Made by a program: the position numbers and the translations under genes. Positions 23,214 through 31,493 of a stretch of DNA of 31,563 nt are shown here, in pieces. Source of the stretch: an uncultured Lachnospiraceae bacterium (GTDB taxonomy: Bacteria; Bacillota; Clostridia; Lachnospirales; Lachnospiraceae); NCBI GenBank assembly GCA_910578845.1, contig CAJTSL010000029.1, positions 14,246-45,808 of the forward strand. Reading direction: 5' to 3'. Every line of letters starts with the position of its first letter. Position 1 is the stretch's first letter. Below the pieces are notes generated by a model. That model saw only the letters and a program-made list of their open reading frames with translations. It was not told the origin of the DNA and searched no databases.

Positions 23214-25187
23214 CTACTGCGCTTGCTTATTTTCTCCCTGTGGCTCCTCCTGACGGATTTCTTTGGTCCTGATTTCCTTACAGATCTGCTCAATGAAATC
23301 ATCCAAGGCCTTCACGCCCTCATCTCCTGCAAAACGGCTTCTGACAGAAACAGTGCCGTCTTCCGCTTCTTGCTGCCCTACTACCAGCATATACGGAAGC
23401 TTCGAAAGCCTTGCTTCCCGAATCTTGAAGCCGATTTTCTCGGAACGGTTGTCAACCGTTACATCCACATCGTTCTTCGCCAATTCTTTTCTGACATGTT
23501 CTGCATACTCTTCGTATTTCTCAGAAATTGGCAATACGCGCACCTGTTCGGGGCAAAGCCATGTCGGGAATTTCCCCGCATACTTCTCTATCAGCCACGC
23601 AAGCGTCCTCTCATAGCATCCCATAGAAGTCCTATGGATAATATAAGGACGGATTTTCTCGCCATTCTGGTCAATATAATACATATCGAAATTCTCTGCA
23701 ATCGCACAGTCAAGCTGTATCGTAATCATGGTATCTTCTTTGCCATATACATTCTTGGCCTGAATATCAATCTTCGGCCCATAAAATGCCGCTTCACCAT
23801 CCGCTTCTGTAAAGGGGACGCCTTTTTCAATCAGGACTTCACGGATCTTGCTCTGCGTGGATTCCCAATACTCGTCATCTCCTAAGTATTTCTCTTTGTT
23901 ATCAGGATCCCACTTTGAGAGACGGTAAGTCACCTCATCTTGTAACCCCAATGTAGAAAGGCAATAATATGCCAGATCCAGACAGCTCTTTAACTCTTCC
24001 TGCGCCTGATCGGGACGAATGACAAGATGCCCTTCGGAAATCGTAAACTGGCGCACTCTTGTCAAACCATGCATCTCACCGGAATCCTCGTTCCTGAACA
24101 AGGTCGATGTCTCTCCATAGCGGATCGGCAAGTCACGATAAGAATGCTGGCTATTTTTATAACAATAATACTGGAAAGGACATGTCATCGGGCGAAGCGC
24201 AAATACTTCTTTGTCCGTTTCTTCATCTCCAAGCACGAACATGCCCTCTTTATAATGATCCCAATGACCGGAAATCTTATATAAATCGCTTTTAGCCATT
24301 AATGGGGTCTTCGTACGCACATATCCCCACTCTTTATCTTCCAAATCCTCTATCCAGCGTTGTAATTTCATGACCATCTTAGTTCCCTTAGGAAGCAGCA
24401 ACGGAAGCCCCTGTCCAATGACATCTACTGTCGTGAACAGTTCCATTTCACGTCCTAATTTATTATGGTCGCGTTTCTTAATATCTTCTAAATGTTCCAG
24501 ATAAGCGGCAAGCTCTTCCTTTTTCTGGAATGCAGTGCCGTAAATCCTCTGTAACTGCGCTTTATTGGAATCTCCCCGCCAATATGCCATAGAAGATGAC
24601 GTCAGCTTGAACGCCTTAATCCCCTTCGTGCTCATCAGATGCGGGCCCGCGCACAGATCCACGAAACCGCCCTGGTCATAGAAAGATATCTCCGCATCCT
24701 CCGGTAAATCACGGATCAGCTCAGCCTTGTAAGGCTCTCCCTTTTCTTCCACAAAGCGGATCGCTTCCTCTCTGGGCATCGTAAAGCGTTCCAGTTTATG
24801 GCCTTCTTTGATAATCTTCTTCATCTCGGCTTCTAATTGATCCAAGTCTTCCCTGGAAAAAGGAGCCGCATCAAAGTCATAATAAAAACCCTCGTCAATT
24901 GCAGGGCCAATCGTTACTTTTGCCTCCGGGAATAACCTTTTGACCGCTTCTGCAAGAACATGGGAAGCCGTATGCCGGATGACACGCAAGCCGGCTTCGT
25001 CGCTTACCGTTACAATATTCAATGTACAGTCATTTTCAATCACTGTCCTAAGGTCTTCTATTTTACCGTCAATTTCACCCGCACATGCCACTCTTGCAAG
25101 TCCTTCTGAAATATCTACGGCGATATCATATATGCTCATTGGCTGTGCATATTCCTTGCAGGAACCATCCTTCAATGTAATTTTCAT
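23214..25187 (-). CDS. thrS: Threonine-tRNA ligase
   Basis: 657 aa with full domain order. TGS domain (1-60); editing domain with H72-x3-H76 and C179-x3-H183; catalytic core with zinc ligands C336, H387 and H518, and motif 2 arginine R365 (FRNEDSGEMHG); C-terminal anticodon-binding domain. The core motif reads RPMTCPFQYY instead of the more usual MNCPGH, a variant I believe occurs in other Clostridia. The frame is open for 16 codons further, but GGAG lies 10 bases before ATG 25187 and the family starts MKITLKDG. No T-box leader is seen (no specifier stem or T-box sequence). It lies 50 bases after a small membrane-protein gene. Confidence 0.98.
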   Translation of the reverse strand: MKITLKDGSCKEYAQPMSIYDIAVDISEGLARVACAGEIDGKIEDLRTVIENDCTLNIVTVSDEAGLRVIRHTASHVLAEAVKRLFPEAKVTIGPAIDEGFYYDFDAAPFSREDLDQLEAEMKKIIKEGHKLERFTMPREEAIRFVEEKGEPYKAELIRDLPEDAEISFYDQGGFVDLCAGPHLMSTKGIKAFKLTSSSMAYWRGDSNKAQLQRIYGTAFQKKEELAAYLEHLEDIKKRDHNKLGREMELFTTVDVIGQGLPLLLPKGTKMVMKLQRWIEDLEDKEWGYVRTKTPLMAKSDLYKISGHWDHYKEGMFVLGDEETDKEVFALRPMTCPFQYYCYKNSQHSYRDLPIRYGETSTLFRNEDSGEMHGLTRVRQFTISEGHLVIRPDQAQEELKSCLDLAYYCLSTLGLQDEVTYRLSKWDPDNKEKYLGDDEYWESTQSKIREVLIEKGVPFTEADGEAAFYGPKIDIQAKNVYGKEDTMITIQLDCAIAENFDMYYIDQNGEKIRPYIIHRTSMGCYERTLAWLIEKYAGKFPTWLCPEQVRVLPISEKYEEYAEHVRKELAKNDVDVTVDNRSEKIGFKIREARLSKLPYMLVVGQQEAEDGTVSVRSRFAGDEGVKALDDFIEQICKEIRTKEIRQEEPQGENKQAQ

Positions 25188-25237
25188 GAATATCATGCTC
25201 CCTTCTTCAATATATGTCCTTATAGGCAATTGCAAAC

Positions 25238-25612
25238 CTATAGTCTTCTCTTCTTATGCCTGCATTTTTTCTTATGCTCACATTTTTTCTTGTCCGCTTT
25301 CGGCGTTTCCGGCTCACATAATCCGTCTTTTCCATCCGCCGGAGCAGCTTTATCTCCCTCTGGCGCATTGCCATTATTGTTCCCATTTCCATTACCGTTG
25401 TCATTCCCATTGTTGCTGCCTATGCTGACATTGACGCCGTGCGTCAGTGGCGCATTGATCAACCCAAGAGCAATCCCGGCCAGCACCAATATCGTTCCTA
25501 TCATCCAGCATTCCCTTTTACTGATCGTAATCTCGCCTTGGAACAACTGTACCGATGATTTCTTGATTTCAGTCCACGCTTTTTTTATGATCGCAAGTTC
25601 CGCTATCACCAT
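25238..25612 (-). CDS. Small membrane protein with Asn/Gly linker and Cys/His/Lys-rich tail
   Basis: A 124-aa protein that I do not recognise. Residues 1-35 are amphipathic, and one membrane helix follows (WMIGTILVLAGIALGLINAP). Then comes a low-complexity Asn/Gly run (NNGNDNGNGNGNNNGN), an acidic Pro-rich segment, and a basic end KKKCEHKKKCRHKKRRL with C-x-H-x3-C-x-H, a possible metal or nucleic-acid site. ATG 25612 is chosen because AAGGAGGGG lies 4 bases upstream; the frame opens 11 codons earlier. A perfect small hairpin (25626-25638) sits just before this site. It is followed by thrS at 50 bases, so the two may be cotranscribed. Confidence 0.7.
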   Translation of the reverse strand: MVIAELAIIKKAWTEIKKSSVQLFQGEITISKRECWMIGTILVLAGIALGLINAPLTHGVNVSIGSNNGNDNGNGNGNNNGNAPEGDKAAPADGKDGLCEPETPKADKKKCEHKKKCRHKKRRL

Positions 25613-25625
25613 ATGACCCCTCCTT

Positions 25626-25638
25626 GCCGCATAGCGGC
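25626..25638 (-). promoter_or_regulatory. Hairpin next to the Shine-Dalgarno of the small membrane protein
   Basis: GCCGC-TAT-GCGGC on the minus strand, ending 2 bases before AAGGAGG. No T-run. It could affect translation. Confidence 0.3.
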
Positions 25639-25683
25639 TCGTCATCCAATCTATCTATTGCATCCATACGATTGCATACAAAC

Positions 25684-26202
25684 TCATACAACTGATTCCT
25701 TACAAAGTTCCTCTTCAATAATCTTCGCCGCACAAGCAACGATTTTCCCACACGGTCTTGTAGCATAGTATTCCGGCGTCCTGCGTGTTGGCTTCGCACT
25801 CTCTTCCATTCCTTCTATCCCCAACAATTCCCTACAGATTATCGTTCCCTGCTGCTCTTTGAATGATGCGCTCATCTGGCGCACCAAAGCATAGATGCGC
25901 TCTTTTGCTTCCTCATTCCCCGGATCGTCGTTCCCTTCTTTGAGGCCTGCAAGCATAGCCATCGCCGCCACCGTGCCACACACTTCCCTCATGCGCCCGA
26001 TGCCGCCGCCCATAGCGCTTGACATTTTAAGCGCCGTGTGCCTGTCCATGCCAAATAAATCGGCATAAGCCGCAAATACGGACTGCGCACAATTATAACC
26101 GCACTCAAACAGAGCCGTTGCGTAACCGACCCGCGAGCCTCCCTGTGGGATTTCCGGTATATCTGTTCTATCCGCACCGCTCTGGATTTCCGGTTTATCC
26201 AT
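25684..26202 (-). CDS. C_GCAxxG_C_C family protein
   Basis: A 172-aa soluble protein of the C_GCAxxG_C_C family, a Cys-rich group found in anaerobes and suspected of redox or metal functions. The family Cys pattern is visible: C34-x3-C38 (CGYNCAQSVF), C75 within GGGIGRMREVCGTVAAMAMLAGL, C123 (IICRELLG), and C151/C157 (RPCGKIVACAAKIIEE). The open frame continues to a TTG at 26244, but ATG 26202 has AAGGAG 12 bases upstream and is more likely. A perfect dyad GATTGTTACAATC lies at about 26234-26246, upstream of the gene. The neighbours give no clear role. Confidence 0.88.
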   Translation of the reverse strand: MDKPEIQSGADRTDIPEIPQGGSRVGYATALFECGYNCAQSVFAAYADLFGMDRHTALKMSSAMGGGIGRMREVCGTVAAMAMLAGLKEGNDDPGNEEAKERIYALVRQMSASFKEQQGTIICRELLGIEGMEESAKPTRRTPEYYATRPCGKIVACAAKIIEEELCKESVV

Positions 26203-26301
26203 TTCCAGTCCCTTCTCCTTCTTCCGCTTAGGCGATTGTAACAATCATGTTTCGTATCATATTTCCCGAAGCTTAAATTCCGCCATGATCCGCATAACGC
26301 C

Positions 26302-26901
26302 TTAATACCCAAACTCCTGCGCCCAGTACCATTTCCCGTCATACTCAAACACCGCTATCCCGATTGACTCAAAACCGGCATATAAGATATTGTCTTTATG
26401 CTCAGAAGATTCCATCCAGGCGCTCATCACGCTCTCCGCGTCCTGATACCCTTTCGCAAGGTTCTCACCATATATGATCTCTCGGTTTACCGTCCACCAT
26501 TCGCTTCCGTCCGGTCGTGTATGGGAAAATGCCTCCTGGATTTCTTTCGCTCTAATATCCGCCGCTTCAGCAAGTTCGTCACACCAGACAAGTTCCTCTA
26601 ATCCTGCTTCTGCCCTTACCTGATTGACCTTATCAAAAACGGCGCTCACTTCGCTCTCCAAGCCCTCTATCTCATTCCCGGAAACCGTCTCTTCTTCCTC
26701 CGGTGGCACTTCCACTGCCGAAGCAAGGTATATTGCCTCGTCCGCAGGCTCGATTACGACCCATCGGACAATAGACGTAGTCTCCCGCCTCTGCCCATAA
26801 CCGCCAAGCAGGCATAACAAGGTTAAAAATAGCGGGATAAATGCCAAATTCCTTTTTTCTTTTGTCTGTTCACGCTCGTTTACACGTTTTTTCCACAGCA
26901 T
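26302..26901 (-). CDS. CAP/SCP-domain (YkwD-like) secreted or anchored protein
   Basis: A 199-aa protein: N-terminal positively charged segment, then a hydrophobic helix (about 19-35) acting as signal or anchor. An acidic linker follows, then a CAP domain (about 88-199) with VNQVRAEAGLEELVWCDELAEAADIRAKE, the SHTRPDGSEWWTV His motif, GENLAKGY, and HKDNIL. Bacterial CAP proteins of this type (YkwD, SafA-associated) act outside the cell, with functions poorly known. The ATG at 26901 lies inside the last codons of the SEC-C gene (22-base overlap) and has no good ribosome binding site, so translational coupling is likely. Confidence 0.88.
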   Translation of the reverse strand: MLWKKRVNEREQTKEKRNLAFIPLFLTLLCLLGGYGQRRETTSIVRWVVIEPADEAIYLASAVEVPPEEEETVSGNEIEGLESEVSAVFDKVNQVRAEAGLEELVWCDELAEAADIRAKEIQEAFSHTRPDGSEWWTVNREIIYGENLAKGYQDAESVMSAWMESSEHKDNILYAGFESIGIAVFEYDGKWYWAQEFGY

Positions 26902-27386
26902 TTTTTATATTTCTTACCACTTCCACATGGGCATGGATCATTCGGGTATACCTTCGGCGCCTTGTGGATCGTAGTAGACTCCTTCTGCTCCTTATAAAGA
27001 CTCTTTCGGGTTTCCTCATCGAAAATATCGTTCCACTCTTCTAAGTTATACAGCCAGTCCGCGCCGGCCGCTACCATGTTCTTATATAGAAGAGCTTTCT
27101 CAAAGCCAAGGTTTACCTTGGTGTCTTCTTCCATTTCCTCAATCGGGTTCGCTTCTTTTAAGCTGTCATTGATCCCATCCAGGAATCCTGTCATTGTCAT
27201 GATATCAATATCATACTTCTCCGCTAATTCCTTGACTGTCCCTTCTACGACTTCATCAGGATTTTTTAGAAGCTGTGCATAAATATCTTTTTCCTTCCCA
27301 AAATAAACCGCCCACAGTCTCTGTAAGTCGTTTTTGTTCGCTGTTTCAGAATAAGCCATATCGCGCCATTGTTGTAATAATGCCAT
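26880..27386 (-). CDS. SEC-C metal-binding domain protein
   Basis: A 168-aa protein. The N-terminal 130 residues are helical (MALLQQWRDMAYSETANK… WLYNLEEWNDIFDEETR) and of no family I can name. The C-terminus is a SEC-C zinc motif: PNDPC152PC154GSGKKYKKC163C164G. SEC-C modules occur at the end of SecA and in many small proteins, where they bind zinc and contact SecB, ribosomes or nucleic acids. AAAGGTGG lies 9 bases before the ATG. It is the first gene of a two-gene unit with the CAP protein and has its own promoter. Confidence 0.92.
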   Translation of the reverse strand: MALLQQWRDMAYSETANKNDLQRLWAVYFGKEKDIYAQLLKNPDEVVEGTVKELAEKYDIDIMTMTGFLDGINDSLKEANPIEEMEEDTKVNLGFEKALLYKNMVAAGADWLYNLEEWNDIFDEETRKSLYKEQKESTTIHKAPKVYPNDPCPCGSGKKYKKCCGKNV

Positions 27387-27426
27387 TTTATAAAACCACC
27401 TTTATCCAGTATTCTTTTACCCCGTT

Positions 27427-27455
27427 AGTATATAACATTTCAGACAAAAAGTAAA
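27427..27455 (-). promoter_or_regulatory. Promoter of the SEC-C/CAP operon
   Basis: On the minus strand TTTACT (27450-27455), a 17-base spacer and TATACT (27427-27432), in the 78-base gap after the SNF2 gene. Confidence 0.65.
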
Positions 27456-27464
27456 TTTATTTTT

Positions 27465-30400
27465 CTAATATTGCAATAACTCCAACAGCTCTTCCTTCGT
27501 GAAACTCGCGCCTCCCATTCCATCGCCGCCCAGCACTTGTTCCGCCAGCTCGCGCTTCCTCTCCTGTAGCTTCACAATATTGTCCTCGATCGTCCCTTTT
27601 ACGATCAGCTTATAGACATTGACAACATTTTCCTGGCCAATCCGGTGCGCGCGGTCTGTCGCCTGATTCTCCACGGCAAGGTTCCACCACGGATCGTAAT
27701 GGATAACGATATCAGCCGCCGTCAGGTTCAGGCCCGTCCCTCCTGCTTTTAAAGAAATACAGAAAACAGGCGTATCGTCATGGTTAAAATCCTCGACCAT
27801 CTGTATCCGCTTCTCTTTCGGCGTCGCTCCGGTTAACATAAAGTATCGGATCCCCTCTTTGTCCAGTGCTTTGCCAATATGATCCAACATAGAGGTAAAC
27901 TGGGAAAAGAGAAGGATCTTATGCCCGCCGTTTATGGCGTTTCTCACCAAATCCATGCACATCTGCGCCTTTGCGGAATTCTCCGCATAACCTTCAAAAA
28001 TAAGCGCCGGTTCGCAACATATCTGACGCAATTTGGTCAGTTCCGCAAGAATCTGTATCTTTGCTGTCTTAAACTCTTCCTCGCTGGTCTTATCTAACAT
28101 CATGCGCATCCGCTGCACGTGGGCGTCATACAGTTTCTGCTGCTCGCCTTCTAGCTTAGCATATACATTTTCCTCTATCTTATCCGGCAGGTCTGCCAGC
28201 ACATCTTTCTTCAATCTACGCAACACAAAAGGATTGATCAGCTTCCGCAGCCTGCGCATTGCCTCTTCATTGCCATTTTGCACAATAGGGATCTCAATCG
28301 ATTCCCTAAAATGCTGGTATGAATATAAGAACCCGGGCATCAGGAAATCAAAGATGCTCCAAAGCTCACTTAGCCTGTTCTCCACTGGCGTCCCTGTAAG
28401 CGCCAGCCTAAACCCTGCTTCCATTTCCTTTACTGCTCTTGCCACTTGTGTATTATGGTTCTTAATATACTGCGCTTCATCAATGATCTGACAGTAAAAA
28501 TGAATCCCTACATAATAGTCGATGTCCCGCCTAAGCAAATCGTATGACGTCAGCAAAATATCCCGCTCCCCGGAACTCCGTATCACTTTCTGCCGTTCCG
28601 CCGCGTTCCCCGTCACAGTCACTACATGCAGCGCCGGTGCAAAACGTTCTATCTCGCTGCTCCAGTTGAATACAAGAGACGCCGGAGTTATGATGATACA
28701 CCGCTTGTTTTCATTTGACCTGGCGTCTATATATTCGGATAGGAGAAATGCGATCACCTGTAGAGTCTTCCCAAGCCCCATATCGTCTGCAAGGATTCCG
28801 CCTATCCCATGATTTTTTAACATTTTAATCCACTGGAATCCCTTTTTCTGGTACTCCCGCATGATCTCTTCCAAGCTTGCCGGCACCTCGGATCCGGTAT
28901 CAGCGCAAGACTTCATGCCCTGGATCCATTCCCGGAAGCCTTTATCTTGTGTCACGCCAAAAGCAGACTGTTGCACCAATTCCTCATCCAAATAAAATGC
29001 CCTGTACTTCGGCAACGTTATCTGCTCTTTCTTAAGCTGTCTGTCCGTAATCCCCAGCTCATCTTTCATGCGCGCAAGCGCTTCTAGCCCCTCGCCGCTC
29101 GCATCCACAAAACAGCCATTCTTCAAGCGAAAATACTTTTTCCGCCTATCATATTTCGACAAGACTTCAATAAGCTGTCCCATCGGCATGTCATCGCTGC
29201 TCATCGTAAGCTCCAGCATATCCCCTGCCAAGGAAATGCCTACGGAGACAGCCGGCGAGGGCAGCAGGCGCAGACGCTTTAACGCATCCGACACATAGAC
29301 TTCCCCAATCTCCTGCATGCAGGGAATGCCATATGCCAACAGCTCGTACAGCTTGTCCTCATCCCCGGAAAGTGCCATCATGCCCTCTTTTTCATCATAT
29401 GCATTAAAATAGGAAGAAACAAGATCTCCCACTTCTATCTCCCGGAAGAAGTCCCGCGCGCTCTGTTTTTTCTCTTCTTCCTTTCCAAATAAAGCATATT
29501 TATCCTCATCGTAACGTACAAATGCCTTACAAGTGATCAGATCTTTCTGCGGTACATCCAGATAAATTTCAAACACTGCAACAGCCGGTAAATACGCTGT
29601 CACGTCCAAGCCGATCTTCTGACACCCATAAAACCTTTCTAGTTGTGGCAATATCTGTCTGCAAAAAACTGGCACATCCTCTTTGCGGATAAAAGCCTTC
29701 CTCTCCGGGATCTGCGACATACAGTCCAGAAAATCCCGGACCGGCTCTAGCCGCTTTCGCTCCACCATATAGATCAGCCCGTCAAGAAAATACCAATAAT
29801 ACTTCTCCCCCAAGAAATCATAAACGTAATCCAATGCCACGTGGATGCCGTTTTCTTCTCCCGTAATCGTTACATCATTCCCTAATTCTTCATCAGCGAC
29901 CCGCCATTTCCGTTCTCCACTGCCACAGTAGTTAACATAAAATTCCTCCCCGCCGGTCGCACATAACAGTTCTTCCAACTCGATATCGTCTAGATCCAAA
30001 TCCCTTACCTTCCGGTAGCTTTGCGCATGATAGAACCCGTAATATGCATACTCTTCAAACCTGCCAGCGTTCTTCTGCGCCCAGTGGAGGATAAACTCTA
30101 CCATCTTGCCCGCATTTTCCGTAAATGCCTCTTTCATATGGATGAACTGTAGCTGTTTCCCATATGCATATTCCGCTGCTTCCTGCATATTTTTCACGAA
30201 GCCAAATATATCCTTTAGCACATACATCTTAGATATGCCTATACGGAATTCTACTTTCGCTGTTCTCTCCGAATACTCCAAATAGGTATCCAGGCGCACT
30301 TTTTTATAGATGTCCTTATACACGATCGGATACGTCTGCTGCATGAAATTCTTCATCAAAAGGCCTTGCATCGCCGGCGTCGTCACTGGCTGATCCGCAA

Positions 30401-30755
30401 GAGCAAGCCGCTCTCCTTCCTGCCTCCTTTTTCTTAAGAACAAAATCGGATGCTCCTCTATAAAGTCCACAAAGCAAAGAAGCACCGCAACACAATGCTT
30501 ACATAAATCATCATATTGATAAAAAGCTGGGCATTCACAAAAACAGGATGTCAATTCGTCCTGCCCATCATCATATTCCAGTTCTACACGGTAATAACGA
30601 TAACCGCTTCCCAAGACATCCGCTGAAATATACCATATGCCATCTCCGATTTCCTCTGCGCTAAAATGATCTACGCCACCGGATTCATAAATGTCCCTGC
30701 CACGCGCATAAAAAGCTTTATTTGTTAGCTTCACGATCTCTTTTGTTGTCAGCAT
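27465..30755 (-). CDS. SWIM zinc-finger SNF2-family helicase
   Basis: A 1096-aa DNA-dependent ATPase. The N-terminal SWIM finger is C73-x-C75-x9-C85-x-H87. A long middle region (100-600) matches the bacterial SNF2-associated part. The helicase core has Walker A DDMGLGKT near residue 660, DEAQ (IIDEAQYIKNH) near 760, LTGTPVENRLSELWSIFDFL, and a C-terminal RecA half with HKILLFSQFTSMLDHIGKAL and the Q/R-rich motif VI DRAHRIGQENVVNVYKL. Proteins of this type translocate on double-stranded DNA and displace proteins such as RNA polymerase; exact roles in Firmicutes are not settled. AAGGA lies 9 bases before the ATG. It has its own consensus promoter. I see no nuclease, methylase or other defence partner nearby. 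Confidence 0.95.
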   Translation of the reverse strand: MLTTKEIVKLTNKAFYARGRDIYESGGVDHFSAEEIGDGIWYISADVLGSGYRYYRVELEYDDGQDELTSCFCECPAFYQYDDLCKHCVAVLLCFVDFIEEHPILFLRKRRQEGERLALADQPVTTPAMQGLLMKNFMQQTYPIVYKDIYKKVRLDTYLEYSERTAKVEFRIGISKMYVLKDIFGFVKNMQEAAEYAYGKQLQFIHMKEAFTENAGKMVEFILHWAQKNAGRFEEYAYYGFYHAQSYRKVRDLDLDDIELEELLCATGGEEFYVNYCGSGERKWRVADEELGNDVTITGEENGIHVALDYVYDFLGEKYYWYFLDGLIYMVERKRLEPVRDFLDCMSQIPERKAFIRKEDVPVFCRQILPQLERFYGCQKIGLDVTAYLPAVAVFEIYLDVPQKDLITCKAFVRYDEDKYALFGKEEEKKQSARDFFREIEVGDLVSSYFNAYDEKEGMMALSGDEDKLYELLAYGIPCMQEIGEVYVSDALKRLRLLPSPAVSVGISLAGDMLELTMSSDDMPMGQLIEVLSKYDRRKKYFRLKNGCFVDASGEGLEALARMKDELGITDRQLKKEQITLPKYRAFYLDEELVQQSAFGVTQDKGFREWIQGMKSCADTGSEVPASLEEIMREYQKKGFQWIKMLKNHGIGGILADDMGLGKTLQVIAFLLSEYIDARSNENKRCIIITPASLVFNWSSEIERFAPALHVVTVTGNAAERQKVIRSSGERDILLTSYDLLRRDIDYYVGIHFYCQIIDEAQYIKNHNTQVARAVKEMEAGFRLALTGTPVENRLSELWSIFDFLMPGFLYSYQHFRESIEIPIVQNGNEEAMRRLRKLINPFVLRRLKKDVLADLPDKIEENVYAKLEGEQQKLYDAHVQRMRMMLDKTSEEEFKTAKIQILAELTKLRQICCEPALIFEGYAENSAKAQMCMDLVRNAINGGHKILLFSQFTSMLDHIGKALDKEGIRYFMLTGATPKEKRIQMVEDFNHDDTPVFCISLKAGGTGLNLTAADIVIHYDPWWNLAVENQATDRAHRIGQENVVNVYKLIVKGTIEDNIVKLQERKRELAEQVLGGDGMGGASFTKEELLELLQY

Positions 30756-30852
30756 GATGATTTTCCTTTATCCTTCTTCTCCCAATTGTCATATGTCCGC
30801 ATCGACATCTATTCTTTTTATCTCTTGTTTATGCTCCTGCATATCCATACAT

Positions 30853-30881
30853 ATTATACAAGAGCAAGACTGATTTCACAA
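30853..30881 (-). promoter_or_regulatory. Promoter of the SNF2 helicase gene
   Basis: On the minus strand TTGTGA (30876-30881), a 17-base spacer and a perfect TATAAT (30853-30858), giving a leader of about 90 bases. The gene-free stretch 30756-31070 otherwise holds an AT-rich dyad (CTAAAAAG 30904-30911 and CTTTTTAG 30925-30932) and the hairpin at 31013-31030. Confidence 0.75.
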
Positions 30882-31012
30882 GATATTGTGGCATTATAAA
30901 TTACTAAAAAGGATTCGCTGAGAGCTTTTTAGGTTTTTAGAAAAAATTTTTCAGATTTTATTGTTTCGGTGTATATTCTTCGTAGATCTGGCAACAATGA
31001 TATTAGTCAAAA

Positions 31013-31030
31013 GATAAGGAAATACTTATC
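31013..31030 (-). terminator. Possible terminator after the integrase relic
   Basis: On the minus strand GATAAG-TATTTC-CTTATC followed by TTTTGAC, about 40 bases after the stop of the integrase fragment. Confidence 0.4.
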
Positions 31031-31070
31031 CTCCCCTAAGAAAGCCTCTAGGACTGCGGAAGACGCGGTT

Positions 31071-31259
31071 TTAGGGGTTTTCGCTATGTTTAAGGGTTTG
31101 TTCACTGCCACCCATCAGCCTCAAGGTTGTACTTTTATTCTTATGTCCTACATTTTTTGAAACCAATGCCAGCTTCATGCCCTTGTCCAGACAGTTGGTT
31201 ACATAACTCCTTCTGCAAGTATGAGAGGGTTTGTATTCCAAAGCAGTTCGCCCAACCTC
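31071..31259 (-). pseudogene. Degenerate C-terminal fragment of a tyrosine recombinase (integrase)
   Basis: The frame ending at 31071 reads EYKPSHTCRRSYVTNCLDKGMKLALVSKNVGHKNKSTTLR. This is the catalytic C-terminus of a phage/transposon integrase: H-x-x-R (HTCR at about 31212-31223), then GH (about 31143-31148). The nucleophilic Tyr expected about 9 residues after GH is missing (TTLRLMGGSEQ instead of a TT..Y end). The upstream part of the same open frame (to 31553) shows no integrase features, and its end overlaps the transposase fragment on the other strand. It is an inactive remnant of an integrated element. Confidence 0.6.
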
Positions 31260-31493
31260 AAGCCAGTGCCACATAGAATAAAAAGAGCCGGAGAGTTGCG
31301 GTATTTCCTGCATCTGTTCCAGAAGTGGCTGACACATGGGAATCCCTTTCTGTCTGGATACCGCCGCCAGCCCCGGCTGTATGGTGCGTCCTACTGCCAC
31401 TGCCTCATCTCCATCCGTATTATAATTATTCTGTAAAATAGTTCCGCTTTCCATCCCATAAGATCCAGCCACATAGATAAGGGGACAGCTATA

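Noticed and set aside
23223..23885. 220-codon plus-strand open frame opposite thrS
   Set aside because: Fully antisense to a clear thrS. Its sequence is biased and resembles no protein. The same applies to other long antisense frames at 10520-10945, 17652-18083, 28033-28491 and 20389-20850.
25188..25237. T-box riboswitch in front of thrS
   Set aside because: Only 50 bases separate thrS from the preceding gene. No T-box core sequence or terminator is present there or before the preceding gene.
27465..30755. SNF2 helicase as part of a DISARM-like or other defence system
   Set aside because: No methyltransferase, phospholipase D, DUF1998 or nuclease genes are nearby. The SWIM-SNF2 architecture is a common stand-alone chromosomal protein in Firmicutes.
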